From Blastocatellia bacterium (lineage in GTDB: Bacteria; Acidobacteriota; Blastocatellia; Pyrinomonadales; Pyrinomonadaceae), in the NCBI GenBank assembly GCA_003175865.1, contig PSRF01000401.1, positions 1 through 17,029 on the forward strand: DNA of 17,029 bases, in the 5' to 3' direction. The notes under the pieces are model-generated. The model searched no databases, had not been told where the DNA came from, and worked only from the letters and a program-made list of their open reading frames with translations. The translations under genes and the position numbers were made by a program. Positions within the stretch are counted from its first letter, which is position 1; each line of letters begins with the position of its first letter. Below are positions 6,795-14,080 of this stretch, piece by piece.

Positions 6795-7301
6795 TTACCG
6801 CGGCCAAATACTACCCCAACGTCCATTTCCCCAGCGTCCATTATTACCACGCCGGTTGTAACCATATCGCGAGTAACCTTCACGATAACCTTGGACGAAG
6901 GCGTCTCGGAACGCCTGTTTATACTGACCTCTGTTTCCGTAGCCCGAATAACCGGAGTCTCCGTTCTTCCAGTAGTGTGAACGCTGCGGGTCATAGTTTT
7001 GTCCACGCTGAGCATCGGAAGCACCGACATTCAAGCCGGCGTTGTAGCCTTGCTGCCGAGCCACTTCATACTGGTTGTAGTTGTCGTATCTGCCGTTGCG
7101 GCGGTAGCGATCATCGTAACGATCGTCACGATCTCTGTCTCTATCACGGCGGTAATCCCGATCCCGGTCTCGTCTGTACTGACCATAATCCCCCGGATAC
7201 TGCGCTTGTACTGTCGTGCTTGCAATTGTACCGATACCAAAAAGCACGAAGAATGCAAGAAGCAAAGTACTAACCTTTTTGTTCGAATAATGTGATTTCA
7301 T
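6795..7301 (-). CDS. Secreted low-complexity Arg/Asp/Tyr/Gly-rich protein
   Basis: This 168-residue protein has a clear signal peptide (hydrophobic core LLLAFFVLFGIGTIAS) and a probable signal peptidase I site after TTVQA (about residue 33). The mature part starts with a run of RDRD/YRRDR repeats (about 42-75). A more ordered C-terminal half follows with spaced G-Y-x-x-G motifs (GYNAGLNVGASDAQRG, then FRDAFVQGYREGY), ending in an Asn/Gly/Trp-rich tail (RWGNGRWGSIWPR). This layout matches uncharacterised secreted proteins common in Acidobacteriota; function is unknown, perhaps a cell-surface or polyanion-binding role. The ATG has a strong GGAGGAGG at 6-7 bases. It stands alone, with its own terminator downstream. 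Confidence 0.82.
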   Translation of the reverse strand: MKSHYSNKKVSTLLLAFFVLFGIGTIASTTVQAQYPGDYGQYRRDRDRDYRRDRDRDRDDRYDDRYRRNGRYDNYNQYEVARQQGYNAGLNVGASDAQRGQNYDPQRSHYWKNGDSGYSGYGNRGQYKQAFRDAFVQGYREGYSRYGYNRRGNNGRWGNGRWGSIWPR

Positions 7302-7606
7302 CTGAGCCTCCTCCGGATAGCCATAGGAGCAACTGCCATGCCTTCACGGTTTTCCTTAGTTTTTGATGAAAGACTCAGAAAGCGGGTGACGCTCTAGCAC
7401 GATTTCGTATGGAGGACTGACGACATCGGTAAGTGGACTACCCTCTGCGTGTATGCATGCACGGGAGTGTATGGATAGTTCAAATCCTTTCTACGCGCGG
7501 GGCCAAGAAACTTCCTTAGCGCGCGAATTGCGCTGGGGACAAGGTGGGTCGTTCGGGTAGAAGAGATTTGAAATATCCACCGACTGCCGTCCAAGGGATT
7601 TAGGAC
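7302..7606. other. Gene-free interval
   Basis: About 300 bases separate the 3' end of the helicase gene from the start of the secreted-protein gene. Apart from the ribosome binding site next to 7301, I see no convincing gene. The longest frame (7394-7594, minus, 66 codons) has no ribosome binding site and no recognisable sequence. A small stem, AGCGC/GCGCT, lies at about 7518-7534. The promoter of the secreted-protein gene should lie in the right-hand part of this interval for the minus strand, but no good -10/-35 pair stands out. Confidence 0.6.
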
Positions 7607-10600
7607 CTACGCTGGTCGTTGCAGATAGGAACGCAGCTCAGGTGGGGTCGCTTTGCGCATCAAGGACGCTTTCGCTTTCCACTCCATCGCTCGACTTAAC
7701 TCAACAATGAATCGTGTTTCGCCACCTTCGAGCGTACATGTCGCAACACCGTCATGGTAGAGGATTCGATTACTGGTGTGAGCAGTCACCCGATTTCCTG
7801 GGGTGATGATGCCAACGAGATTCAAGGGATCCGCAGCACTGACTGAGATTGAACTGTCCTTTGCTCCTTCACGGCGTATCGATCTCAACATCCCTACGGC
7901 TTCAGGAAGCGCAAACTGTTCACCTGAGATTCCGGCAACAAAACGTCCCCCGCGAATCTCGCCACGTGCCTCGAGCCGGTGGTACATCCGTAACAACACT
8001 CTCCAGGGGATCACAATACCTTCACGCTCCAGCAAACGTTTGAAGACAACACCATAGCGTCGCAACAACACCCAGCCAATTTCTTCAACTACTTGAGGTT
8101 CAAACGCCCTTTGATTTGAAAAGCGATTAACCAAATCGACGGACTCTTGATTTCGCTGCAGAATTGACCAACGGCCAGCACTCGCCATTTCGTAAACCGG
8201 TTGCCGGTGTTTGCGCCGTGCTGCTGCTTGCGTCTTTCTGCTGCCTGGCGTTAAGAGTGCGCGCAATCCTGCAAAACTGTCAGACACAACCACACCGTTG
8301 GCAACCAGCTCACCTAAAGACTCCTCGACCTGGCTCCGCAGCAATTTTGTGTTGTCGACAATGTCAGTAAAAAACGAAGCGCCGCGTGATTGCAAATACA
8401 TGAAGACAGTTTGAGTCGTCGTCGAAAAATCCGACTCTTTAACAACCTGCGACGAGGTAGGAAATACTGAACTCCACAAACCAAAGTTCTTCCGGCGAAG
8501 AAGTGCTATCGGCGTATTTCGCACTGGTGCGCCACCACGTGATCTTTCGATTCCATTTTCGTCGGCCGCAGTTCGAGTTGGTGGCGTTAGTCTGGCCCAT
8601 ACGACTTCGCCAGACAGACAAAGAGCATCAAGCCACGCGGGGTCGTATTCGACCAGACGACTTGGAAGGAGCTCGCCTTCCCATGCAGCTGCAGGCGCTT
8701 CGAAACCTTCGAGTTGATCTATGATCGCGCGAACACTATCAGGACCTTCCATCTGATGTTCGGGCGCAAGCTTCTGCCACGCCAGTAGGAAACGAATGAA
8801 GTCGGCACCTGAAACAGGCTCGATCTCCTGGCGCAAGCGATTCAGGGTGTAGCTGTGGATTCTTGCCAGTAAGCGGCGAGCGCACCACTCTGTTTCCCCG
8901 AGACCTGGCGTGAATTGACCTCGAATCACAAAACCTTCTGCTTCGAGCTTTAGCAACCCAGTTTCGATCTCCAGCTTCTTTAAACCAAATGATTCAACAA
9001 GAGCTGGAACCGTTACTGGTCCAATTCCCTCCAAACGACCACGCAATATTTCTACGAGCGCTTCATCAAGCGTCCAGGTTCTCGTAAAACTCTCGGGCGC
9101 AGCTATTGGAGGTTCGAGACTCACATTGGGATAAACCTCACTGAGTTGGGGCAATCTCTCCGCCGCGATCCATCGTTGTGCTGGGAGCGCAGGCGTCTCG
9201 CCTGCACACGCTGAGTCTCGTTCAATTTGCGACGAGTGAAATTTCCGGTCTGCGGGCGAGACGCGTGCGCTCCCAGCAGCAGCTATCATGACCGCCGCGC
9301 GCTTTTCGGTCTTCAACTCATCAAACAACGCGACCCATGGTTCACCTTCCCGTTCTGTGATGAATCCCAATTCGACGAGCGCGTCATGGAGCTCATCGGC
9401 ATTTCGCGGTTCAGGCCAAACTTCATCGCGAACTCGATCAATCGCCGATTGGTCGAGGCGTCCCATATCACTGGCCGTCTCCGGATCCAACCAGCGTCGC
9501 TGAAAGACAGCGCGCGTTCGCCGCTCCTCAAGCGGGGCATCGTCGAGGTATGCATACGGCCGCGCGTTCAGAATCTCCTGGGCGAGTGGCGATGCTTCAA
9601 TGACGTCGTTCGCAAAGAGATGTTTTTCATTTCGCTCGATCGAAGTGAGCAGTTTCTCGAGGCCATCGATGTCCATGGCCTCTTCAAGACAATCTTTCAC
9701 TGTTTGATCGACAAGCGGGTGAGCAGGGATTTCACGCTCGCCCCCACCGAGATTCTCAAAACATGCGACTTGATCGGGAAAGATCGCGGTGAGTAGATCT
9801 TCAGCATCCATTCGCTGGAGCTGCGCAGGTATCTTCTTTCCACCACGTCGTCGGAGCACTGCTAGTGAACGAGTGACGTTCCACCGCCACCGAATGTTCC
9901 ACATAGGCGCATCTAACAATGCCTGACACAATAACTGTCGCACCGATTTGGAATTGAGATAGTGGAAAACATCTTCAAGCGGAAAACTGTGCGTTGGCCC
10001 AAGCGACAGAACAATTGCATCTTCGGTCGCAGCCGCCTGCAATTCAAAATTGAACTTGCGACAGAAACGTTTGCGAAGCGCAAGCCCCCATGCTCGATTC
10101 AAGCGACTGCCGTAAGGTGAATGCAAAACGAGTTGCATGCTGCCGCTGTCATCAAAAAACCTCTCCAGCACGAGGTTGTTCTGCGACGGCATGACACCAA
10201 GAACTATTTTGGCCCCGGCAAGATATTCAACCATCTGTTCGGCGGCGTTACGAGAAATCCCCACTTCATCTGTTAAGAACGAAATCGCCGACTCAAGATC
10301 GAGTTTCCTCGTGAGACCTTCATTGCCATCTTCTTCAACATTCTCTTGCAACGCGGTGACGCTTACTCTTTCAGCGATTGCGTCACGAAGTCGAGCTACT
10401 GAAACCGATAACTCTTCGGTTCGTGCCGGTGCTTCTCCCAACCAGAACGGAATCGAAGGTGGCTGTCCATGTGCATCTTCCACCCGCACCTTCCCCTGTT
10501 CGACACGCAACACTCGCCACGATGTATTTCCAAGTTGAAAGATGTCGCCTTGCAAGCTTTCGATCGCGAAATCTTCAGTGACCGAGCCAATAAGTAAATC

Positions 10601-12181
10601 ACTTGGCTCGAGTACGACGGCGTAATCGGCTGTATCTGGAATTGCACCACCCGAAGTAATCGCAGCCAGGCGCGCGCCGCGCCGTCCACGCAAACGCTTG
10701 TTAACTGCGTCATGATGCAGATAAGTCGAACGTCGGCCACGCTTAGTGGAGAACCCTTCCGCCAACATCCGTAAGACTGAATCAAACTCTTCACGCGTCA
10801 GATTGCGATAGGGATAAGCACGACGCACAGTCTCAAACACATCATCTTCGCCCCATTCTTCCGGAGCGACAGCCGCAACTATTTGCTGTGCAAGTATGTC
10901 GAGTGGCTTTTCAGGTATTTCCAGATGGTCCAGTTCGCCGCGTCTGACCGAGTCGATGATTGCAGCGGCTTCAATTAACTCGTCACGCGATAACGGAAAG
11001 ATTCTGCCCTTGGGAAAACCAGCAACTGTGTGATTAGAGCGCCCAACGCGTTGCAAAAAACTCGATATCGAGCGGGTTGAACTCAACTGGCAAACGAGAT
11101 TGACATCACCGATGTCGATGCCCAACTCGAGCGAGGCGGTCGCAACAAGGGCACTTAATTCACCAGCCTTGAGACGTTGCTCAGCTTGGAGTCGCTGCTC
11201 GCGCGCCAGGCTTCCGTGATGTGCCGCAATATTCTCATCTCCAATGCGTTCGCCGAGATGACGTGTTACACGCTCGGCCAAACGTCGTGTATTAACAAAC
11301 ACGAGGGTCGTTTTGTGTTCGCGAATGAGTTGTGCGAGTCGATCGTAAACTTCTTCCCAAACTTCTCCAGACATTACAGCCTGCAAAGGTGAGTCAGGAA
11401 GTTCAATCGCTAAGTCTAGTTGACGCGCGTGACCACTATCGACGATGGCACAGTCGGGTTTTGCATCTGCTGAGATGTTTGATGTGCCCACAAGAAAACG
11501 TGCGACCTCTTCAATTGGACGTTGCGTGGCAGAGAGACCGATGCGAACTAGGGAATTGCTGATTGCCGATAGCTGATTGCCGATTTGAGAATTCGCATGT
11601 TGATTGATGAGATGTTGCAGACGCTCAATTGACAATGCGAGATGGGAGCCGCGTTTGTCGCCGACGACGGCATGAATTTCATCGACAATTAAGGTGCGTG
11701 CGGTTTCCAGCATGCGACGTCCACCGTCGCTCGTCAGCAAAATGTAGAGCGACTCTGGCGTGGTGACGACGATGTGAGGCGGTCGCTTGGTCATCGCCGT
11801 TCGTTCAGCAGCGGGGGTATCGCCCGTACGCACGAGTGTTCGAATATTCACCTCGGGCAGATTGAGTAACTTCAGTTCTTGTTCGATACCTTCAAGTGGG
11901 AACTGTAGATTACGTTGTATATCGTTGCTGAGGGCCTTGAGTGGTGAAACGTAGATGACGTGCGTTGTATCGTCGAGTTTTCCTTCAAGACCCAGACGAA
12001 CAAGATCATCGATTGCTGAAAGGAACGCGGCCAGAGTCTTACCTGAACCTGTTGGAGCGGCAATTAGCGTGTGTCGGTGCTGCTTGATCTCCTGCCAGGC
12101 CTGAAGCTGTGGCTGGGTCGGCGCAGGAAACGTCCGCGCAAACCAGCGTGAGACTGCTGGATGAAAGAGTTCTAAGTTCAT
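7607..12181 (-). CDS. lhr: Lhr-type large superfamily-2 DNA helicase
   Basis: The 1524-residue product is close in length to full-length Lhr of enterobacteria. Helicase motifs run in order: Walker A APTGSGKT (42-49), Walker B DEIH (167-170), SAT (217-219), [13 protein letters not shown] (293-305), [14 protein letters not shown] (347-360) and motif [10 protein letters not shown] (377-384). The winged-helix and beta-sheet Lhr core follows, then the long C-terminal domain (about 1000-1524). In E. coli Lhr that domain is related to AlkZ-type glycosylases and linked to uracil-DNA glycosylase activity. Lhr proteins translocate 3'-5' on single-stranded DNA and unwind RNA:DNA hybrids in repair. Two segments look inserted: residues about 196-211 (repeat-derived, before the SAT motif) and about 968-1001 (encoded by a palindrome). 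The ATG has no ribosome binding site and may be nearly leaderless. An endonuclease III-like gene lies just upstream on the same strand. Confidence 0.95.
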   Translation of the reverse strand: MNLELFHPAVSRWFARTFPAPTQPQLQAWQEIKQHRHTLIAAPTGSGKTLAAFLSAIDDLVRLGLEGKLDDTTHVIYVSPLKALSNDIQRNLQFPLEGIEQELKLLNLPEVNIRTLVRTGDTPAAERTAMTKRPPHIVVTTPESLYILLTSDGGRRMLETARTLIVDEIHAVVGDKRGSHLALSIERLQHLINQHANSQIGNQLSAISNSLVRIGLSATQRPIEEVARFLVGTSNISADAKPDCAIVDSGHARQLDLAIELPDSPLQAVMSGEVWEEVYDRLAQLIREHKTTLVFVNTRRLAERVTRHLGERIGDENIAAHHGSLAREQRLQAEQRLKAGELSALVATASLELGIDIGDVNLVCQLSSTRSISSFLQRVGRSNHTVAGFPKGRIFPLSRDELIEAAAIIDSVRRGELDHLEIPEKPLDILAQQIVAAVAPEEWGEDDVFETVRRAYPYRNLTREEFDSVLRMLAEGFSTKRGRRSTYLHHDAVNKRLRGRRGARLAAITSGGAIPDTADYAVVLEPSDLLIGSVTEDFAIESLQGDIFQLGNTSWRVLRVEQGKVRVEDAHGQPPSIPFWLGEAPARTEELSVSVARLRDAIAERVSVTALQENVEEDGNEGLTRKLDLESAISFLTDEVGISRNAAEQMVEYLAGAKIVLGVMPSQNNLVLERFFDDSGSMQLVLHSPYGSRLNRAWGLALRKRFCRKFNFELQAAATEDAIVLSLGPTHSFPLEDVFHYLNSKSVRQLLCQALLDAPMWNIRWRWNVTRSLAVLRRRGGKKIPAQLQRMDAEDLLTAIFPDQVACFENLGGGEREIPAHPLVDQTVKDCLEEAMDIDGLEKLLTSIERNEKHLFANDVIEASPLAQEILNARPYAYLDDAPLEERRTRAVFQRRWLDPETASDMGRLDQSAIDRVRDEVWPEPRNADELHDALVELGFITEREGEPWVALFDELKTEKRAAVMIAAAGSARVSPADRKFHSSQIERDSACAGETPALPAQRWIAAERLPQLSEVYPNVSLEPPIAAPESFTRTWTLDEALVEILRGRLEGIGPVTVPALVESFGLKKLEIETGLLKLEAEGFVIRGQFTPGLGETEWCARRLLARIHSYTLNRLRQEIEPVSGADFIRFLLAWQKLAPEHQMEGPDSVRAIIDQLEGFEAPAAAWEGELLPSRLVEYDPAWLDALCLSGEVVWARLTPPTRTAADENGIERSRGGAPVRNTPIALLRRKNFGLWSSVFPTSSQVVKESDFSTTTQTVFMYLQSRGASFFTDIVDNTKLLRSQVEESLGELVANGVVVSDSFAGLRALLTPGSRKTQAAARRKHRQPVYEMASAGRWSILQRNQESVDLVNRFSNQRAFEPQVVEEIGWVLLRRYGVVFKRLLEREGIVIPWRVLLRMYHRLEARGEIRGGRFVAGISGEQFALPEAVGMLRSIRREGAKDSSISVSAADPLNLVGIITPGNRVTAHTSNRILYHDGVATCTLEGGETRFIVELSRAMEWKAKASLMRKATPPELRSYLQRPA
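9180..9277. repeat. Palindromic element inserted in frame within the lhr coding sequence
   Basis: The left arm, GCTGGGAGCGCAGGCGTCTC from 9180, and the right arm ending at 9277, whose complement starts GCTGGGAGCGCACGCGTCTC, form a stem of about 30 bp with few mismatches and a loop of about 40 bases. On the minus strand it is read through as [11 protein letters not shown], a Ser/Gln-rich middle, and then [10 protein letters not shown] (residues about 968-1001 of Lhr). The flanking protein, ending [10 protein letters not shown] and resuming [10 protein letters not shown], reads as a continuous Lhr segment if the insert is removed. Confidence 0.85.
11553..11597. repeat. GATTGC-type repeat in frame within lhr
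   Basis: Two direct copies, ATTGCTGATTGCCGAT and AGCTGATTGCCGAT, are read on the minus strand as [13 protein letters not shown] in Lhr (residues about 198-210), directly before the [11 protein letters not shown] motif III segment. The unit matches the intergenic inverted repeat at 884-958. The frame is intact. The insert lies in the loop between the helix after DEIH and the SAT strand, where Lhr homologues are normally shorter. Confidence 0.6.
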
Positions 12182-12192
12182 AAGGGACGACC

Positions 12193-12221
12193 ATTATACG
12201 ATGGACATAAGGGAATTGCAC
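12193..12221 (-). promoter_or_regulatory. Candidate promoter for lhr giving a near-leaderless transcript
   Basis: On the minus strand a perfect TATAAT (12198-12193) lies 17 bases after GTGCAA (12221-12216), a weak -35. Initiation about 7 bases after the -10 box would fall near 12186, leaving only about 5 bases before the lhr ATG at 12181. The ATG lacks a ribosome binding site, which agrees with leaderless or near-leaderless translation. TCCCTTATG occurs twice here, once at the lhr start and once 27 bases upstream. Confidence 0.4.
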
Positions 12222-12264
12222 GTATAATTCTCTGGCCCACGTATGAAACACATCCTTTGACGTG

Positions 12265-12439
12265 CCCTTTAGCAGGGCCTTGATTTGAAATGACTCAAGC
12301 TCTTCTGTCGGACCGCGTACGTCTCGTGGCCTTTTTGATTTACGTCCTTCGAGAGTCGATAGTTCCCGCGTAGGCGTACGAGACGTACGCGGTCCGACAG
12401 AAGAGCTTGGGTGATTGCTCCGAAAATTCTACTAAAAGG
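12265..12439. repeat. Element B: family-1 palindromic element
   Basis: The tips are CCCTTTAGCAG (12265-12275) and CTACTAAAAGG (12429-12439). Spacers of 20 and 19 variable bases lead to a perfect 31-bp stem: CAAGCTCTTCTGTCGGACCG at the start of the left arm (12296-12326), and a right arm (12379-12409) ending CGGTCCGACAGAAGAGCTTG. The loop is 52 bases. The right tip contains the stop codon of the endonuclease III-like gene (12432-12434). It is nearly identical in design and stem sequence to element C. Confidence 0.92.
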
Positions 12440-13118
12440 AACGTGAGTTGTAGTATGAGCAGTCAATCGCGAGTGGACACTCGTCACAATGTGGATTGTT
12501 TGTCTTGCAGAGGGTCTTGCCGTGTTGCCTCAGCAGTTGGTGTGCGGAAATGAGGAAGTCGAAATCATTTACAAGCTCGGTTGCGATCCCTTCTCTAACA
12601 GACTTGTAGCTTGCCGTATAGTTCTTCTGTTCTTCACCAAACCCTAATCGAAGCAGCACCCGCAGTCCGTTTGAGTCCAAGGCGAGAATCGGTGCGGTAC
12701 GCGTGAACAGCAAAATCTTTTCAGCACCCGGTTCGCCAATCGACGGAAACTGACGGAGTGCCTTGATTGCCTTCGCTAAAGGCAGCTTCAAGGCATTACG
12801 CAAATCTCCGTCAAACTGATCGATAACTATCTGTGCGCTCTCTCGCAGACGTTGATTACGTAGCTCAGGGTGTATGCCACCCATTTTTGTGAATTTAATT
12901 AACGTCGAGCTCGATGCGGAAAAAATATCGATTGGCCGCAGACCGACTTCACGTGCAAGTGCGTTGAATGCAGCAGAGCGTCGCTCGTCATCGACGAGGT
13001 AAGCAATATTCTCCCATACGATTATTTCGAAAGGATGGTCGAGTGGTTTGGCAGGCTTTCCGTATTGGCGCGTGAGTTTTTCAATGACCGTCTTGAGTGT
13101 AGGCCTGTTAAAACGCAT
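12432..13118 (-). CDS. Endonuclease III-like HhH-GPD DNA glycosylase with [4Fe-4S] cluster
   Basis: From the ATG at 13118 the product is 228 residues. The helix-hairpin-helix region is LRQFPSIGEPGAEKILLFTR (121-140), followed by the catalytic Asp region LALDSNGLRVL (D148). The C-terminal cysteines C204, C211, C214 and C220 give the C-x6-C-x2-C-x5-C pattern of endonuclease III/MutY. In endonuclease III the Schiff-base lysine lies just after the hairpin glycine (GRKTA); here the sequence is GEPGAEK with proline in place. I therefore expect a monofunctional glycosylase, unless K134 substitutes. It would act in base-excision repair. GTG at 13151 and TTG at 13130 are alternative starts lying in or beside the tip of element C. 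I chose 13118 because the family-like sequence begins there. The last codons and TAG stop lie in the tip of element B. Confidence 0.88.
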   Translation of the reverse strand: MRFNRPTLKTVIEKLTRQYGKPAKPLDHPFEIIVWENIAYLVDDERRSAAFNALAREVGLRPIDIFSASSSTLIKFTKMGGIHPELRNQRLRESAQIVIDQFDGDLRNALKLPLAKAIKALRQFPSIGEPGAEKILLFTRTAPILALDSNGLRVLLRLGFGEEQKNYTASYKSVREGIATELVNDFDFLISAHQLLRQHGKTLCKTNNPHCDECPLAIDCSYYNSRSF

Positions 13119-13134
13119 CTGCTTGGTCAAGGTT

Positions 13135-13303
13135 CCCTTTAGTAGTGCCACGAGAAGAATGGGTCAAGCTCTTCTGTCGGACCGCGCGTACGTCTCGTGC
13201 GCCCACTCTATGATTATCCAATCTTAAATTCAGATAAGCGCACGAGACGTACGCGGTCCGACAGAAGAGCTTGAATTATTCCTTCACAGCTACTACTAAA
13301 AGG
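13135..13303. repeat. Element C: family-1 palindromic element
   Basis: The tips are CCCTTTAGTAGT (13135-13146) and ACTACTAAAAGG (13292-13303). Spacers of about 19 variable bases lead to a long stem. The left arm starts CAAGCTCTTCTGTCGGACCG at 13165, and the right arm (13238-13273) ends CGGTCCGACAGAAGAGCTTG. The arms pair over about 36 bp with a 2-base bulge (an extra CG on the left); the loop is about 35 bases. It occupies almost the whole gap between the YceH gene (stop at 13310) and the glycosylase gene (start at 13118). Confidence 0.92.
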
Positions 13304-13309
13304 TGCGTA

Positions 13310-13963
13310 TTATTCAAACTGCTGTTTGAACTTCTCAAATTGCTGTTCCAAGTCTTCAAACTTCTCTTTGAGCGCCGCCAGTTCTTCTTCTAGTTTTGTG
13401 ACGCGGTCACTTGAACTAGAAGCGACTCGGCGTGGTGCGGGCATTTCAGCAACAACATCAATCAGCACGTCACCGCTAAGCAAGTGCGCGAATCTCACCT
13501 CCTTCTGTCCCGGTTGACGTGACAACCGAACCACCAGCGGCTCACCGTCGTGCGACGTTAGATCGTTGAGCGTCGACTCGATCTCTTCGAGGCTGGAAAA
13601 CTCATGAAGCCTGCCGGCGTTGCTGCGTAGTTCACCAGGCGTTTGAGAACCACGCAACATCAAAGCACAGACAATTGCGGTTTCTGCAGCATTCAAATGT
13701 AGGACCTCCGGCAATACATGTTTGTACTTCGGCACACGACTGGTGCTGCCGTAGAAAACGTATGCGAGGTTCTTCTCTCGCAAACCTTCCAACGCCTGGG
13801 CGACCTGATCCTCTGAATACGAAGTAACAGGATGTCGATTATTCTTTTGATTACACGCTGTTGTAAGTGCGTTGAGCGTTAGCGGGTAGTACTCGGGTGT
13901 AGTCAACTGTTTCTCAACCAGTGACCCGAGCACTCGTGCCTCGATGTCGGAAAGCATTGTCAT
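13310..13963 (-). CDS. YceH / UPF0502 (DUF480) family protein
   Basis: The 217-residue product starts MTMLSDIEARVLGSLVEKQL and continues with TTPEYYPLTLNALTTACNQK, closely matching the N terminus of E. coli YceH (ALEARVIGCLLEKQ, then [20 protein letters not shown]). The family has two winged-helix domains (about 5-85 and 95-170 here). The C-terminal tail (about 185-217) is a charged coiled coil (KLEEELAALKEKFEDLEQQF). Its cellular role is not established; DNA binding or protein interaction is likely. The frame extends six codons upstream to an ATG at 13981, but those codons lie in the arm of element D, so I prefer 13963. No ribosome binding site is visible for either start. The stop is seven bases from element C. 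Confidence 0.9.
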   Translation of the reverse strand: MTMLSDIEARVLGSLVEKQLTTPEYYPLTLNALTTACNQKNNRHPVTSYSEDQVAQALEGLREKNLAYVFYGSTSRVPKYKHVLPEVLHLNAAETAIVCALMLRGSQTPGELRSNAGRLHEFSSLEEIESTLNDLTSHDGEPLVVRLSRQPGQKEVRFAHLLSGDVLIDVVAEMPAPRRVASSSSDRVTKLEEELAALKEKFEDLEQQFEKFKQQFE

Positions 13964-13964
13964 T

Positions 13965-14077
13965 TTTGGAGTGCGCTCCATGGAGTGCGACGGCCAGGCG
14001 TCGCTTTGTTATACGCTCACGTCTTTAAGCTCAAGCTGTCGTTATAACAAAGCGGTGCCGGGCCACCGCACTCCAAA
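13965..14077. repeat. Element D: family-2 palindromic element
   Basis: The right arm TTATAACAAAGCG...CCGCACTCCAAA (14042-14077) pairs with the left arm TTTGGAGTGCG...GCGTCGCTTTGTTATA (13965-14013). The left arm has a short duplication (GGAGTGCGCTCCATGGAGTGCG) that adds about 14 bases. The same stem and loop form the core of element A, so this is a family that exists with and without the family-1 ends. It lies 1 base from the YceH ATG and 3 bases from the M14 peptidase stop, filling the gap between them. Confidence 0.88.
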
Positions 14078-14080
14078 GGT

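Noticed and set aside
7464..7500. AGTTCAAATCC resembles a tRNA T-loop
   Set aside because: The flanking bases cannot form the 5-bp T stem, and no matching acceptor or anticodon arm is found at the right distance.
7394..7594. 66-codon minus-strand frame in the gap before the secreted protein gene
   Set aside because: No ribosome binding site, no recognisable motif, and composition like non-coding DNA.
9227..9796. Plus-strand frame of 189 codons antisense to lhr
   Set aside because: It is the shadow of a well-conserved helicase frame and starts inside the palindromic insert; no independent coding signal.
12223..12228. TATAAT on the plus strand as a second promoter
   Set aside because: The best -35 is at 15-base spacing and no plus-strand gene lies downstream.
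12296..12409. Elements B and C as simple intrinsic terminators
   Set aside because: The stems are very long with no T-run after them, and the conserved tips and spacers are outside the stem; a role in RNA processing is possible but they are not standard terminators.
13118..13151. GTG start at 13151 for the glycosylase gene
   Set aside because: The extra 11 codons lie partly in the tip of element C and have no family similarity; ATG at 13118 starts the conserved region.
4000..14077. Repeated palindromes as a possible CRISPR array or integron attC sites
   Set aside because: The copies are single, kilobases apart (except B to D) and separated by whole genes rather than spacers; no Cas or integrase gene is present.
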